A stretch of DNA of 64,000 nucleotides from Streptomyces caelestis. Lineage in GTDB: Bacteria > Actinomycetota > Actinomycetes > Streptomycetales > Streptomycetaceae. Made by a program: the position numbers and the translations under genes. The stretch is taken from contig NZ_LGCN01000197.1 of NCBI RefSeq assembly GCF_001279005.1, positions 25,369 through 89,368 on the forward strand, given 5' to 3'. A model generated the notes under the pieces. It did no database searches. It was not told where the DNA came from and saw only the letters and a program-made list of their open reading frames with translations. Below are positions 63,114 to 64,000 of this stretch, piece after piece. The stretch's first letter is position 1, and every line of letters starts with the position of its first letter.

Positions 63114-63257
63114 GACCGTGAGGACGTAGCGGCGCTCTTCGGGGTGTCGCTGAAAGCGGTCGATGTGTGGTGGGCGAAGCAGCAGGCTGGCGGCCGGGTT
63201 GAGCGGCGGGTTCTGCGCGGTGTCCGCCGGGACTTGGGCGGTTCCCTGCTTCTGCGA
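63114..63257 (+). pseudogene. IS630-like transposase N-terminal fragment
   Basis: Between an upstream in-frame stop and TGA near 63257 the frame reads EDVAALFGVSLKAVDVWWAK, then QQAGGRVERRVLRGVRRDL, which resembles the N-terminal helix-turn-helix of IS630-type transposases. The rest of the enzyme and terminal repeats are missing. The likeness is by pattern only. Confidence 0.5.
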
Positions 63258-63296
63258 TGACCCCGCTGCAGCCGTCCGGGTCCGTTCCCGGCTCCG

Positions 63297-64000
63297 TCAG
63301 ACCCGTGCGCCGGACGATGGTGGGGCGAGGCAGTGACGGCAGAGGGTTTCGTCACCGACCGGACGGAAGAGGGTCGCCTGTACGTGGTCGCCCTCGCATT
63401 CGCGGAGGGCGGCGAGGCGGCTGGACGGGTGGGCGGGGGCGGGGTGTGCGGCGGCTGAAGCGCTGCTGGGCACGGGGACGGGTGGGATGTCGCGGAGGAG
63501 GTAGCGCAGGAGGCCGCCGGGGCGGTGGACGGGGGTGCCGTCGTCGGGGAGGCCGCGCAGGATGTGGGTGCGGACGCTCCCGGGGGTATGGCCGGCGGTG
63601 AGCCAGTGGGAGACGAGGCGGGCGAGTTCGTCGTGCATGCCCCGGGGGATGCGGCGCAGGTCGGGGGAAAGATGCGGGAGGGCGGCGACGAGGGTGCGGG
63701 CGGCTTCGGGGGCCTCGGCCTTCTCGGTCGTCCCGGTCGTCTCCAGGGCGGGCTCGGGCTCCGGGTCCGGCTTCCGCTCCGGCCGGGCGGGATGGTGGGA
63801 GGTGTTTTCCCCGGGGTCTTTTCTTGGATGACCGTCGGTGGGCGGAGGGGTCGGGGCACCGGCGGTCGGGATGCGGGGACTCGGGGCGACCTGCGGCGGC
63901 ACGTCGGCGGAGGGGGTGTGGCCGGGCATCCGGGCGAGGATCTTGGCGGCCTCGGCGGCGTTCAACGGCACGTTGGAGACGAGCTGTTGGGTCACCCAGT
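63297..64000 (-). CDS. Partial protein extending beyond the window
   Basis: The minus-strand frame runs off the right edge, and about 234 residues from its C-terminus are seen. It reads WVTQQLVSNVPLNAAEAAKI, then a long Pro/Ala/Thr/Glu linker. A helical part with LRRIPRGMHDELARLVSHWL and VRTHILRGLPDDGTPVHRP follows, and it ends with ETLCRHCLAPPSS (a CxxC). This looks like the C-terminus of Streptomyces helix-turn-helix or replication-type proteins of accessory regions, but the N-terminal domain that would decide is absent. Confidence 0.6.
   Translation of the reverse strand, partial: WVTQQLVSNVPLNAAEAAKILARMPGHTPSADVPPQVAPSPRIPTAGAPTPPPTDGHPRKDPGENTSHHPARPERKPDPEPEPALETTGTTEKAEAPEAARTLVAALPHLSPDLRRIPRGMHDELARLVSHWLTAGHTPGSVRTHILRGLPDDGTPVHRPGGLLRYLLRDIPPVPVPSSASAAAHPAPAHPSSRLAALRECEGDHVQATLFRPVGDETLCRHCLAPPSSGARV

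Overview
The window is high-GC, densely packed actinobacterial DNA from a Streptomyces-type chromosome. The evidence is the codon use, frequent GTG starts, the order spc operon-secY-adk-map-infA-rpmJ-rpsM-rpsK-rpoA-rplQ-truA, the absence of rpsD from the alpha operon, and intergenic repeats of a kind common in Streptomyces. The species cannot be named from sequence alone.

Layout. 1-12304 is the end of the S10 operon (rplP, rpmC, rpsQ), the spc operon (rplN to rplO), secY-adk-map, and infA-rpmJ-rpsM-rpsK-rpoA-rplQ. 12413-19219 holds truA, a graveyard of gene remnants, a putative GT87 membrane enzyme, rplM-rpsI and glmM. 19234-24452 is an accessory insertion: a 1492-residue secreted polymorphic-toxin-like protein with an overlapping putative immunity gene. 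24927-29828 returns to core genes (DUF389 protein, coaA, a lipoprotein, glmS). 29789-35177 is accessory: a WhiJ/AbaA-like regulatory triad, a DUF3592 protein, two related membrane proteins, a small secreted protein, a 0.2-kb segmental duplication and a transposase scrap.

35455-46470 is mostly core: acpS, a 39-residue membrane ORF, a SigB/F/G-family sigma factor, a secreted beta-helix protein behind a LacI-type operator, nnrD, alr, a hydrolase, and the t6A cluster tsaE-tsaB-rimI-tsaD. 46439-56067 is accessory: two genes sharing an unusual motif, a LacI regulator, an LCP protein, an ECF42-type sigma factor with its DGPF partner, a methyltransferase, and two paralogous polysaccharide deacetylases separated by a tandem repeat. 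56253-58549 is groES-groEL under two CIRCE operators. The rest (58627-64000) holds a Gly/Asp-tailed protein, an anti-sigma-type ATPase, a VanZ fusion, a small secreted protein, an IS630-like scrap and a truncated gene.

The genes cooperate in translation (ribosomal proteins, IF-1, t6A, TruA, Map), protein export (SecY), RNA polymerase (RpoA), and cell-wall precursor supply (GlmM, GlmS, Alr). The most novel-looking parts are the toxin/immunity pair, the motif-sharing membrane pair at 46439-48315, the related membrane genes at 32530-35177, a 59-residue ORF behind a 22-bp palindrome, and degenerate copies of gene 3' ends after map and rpsK.
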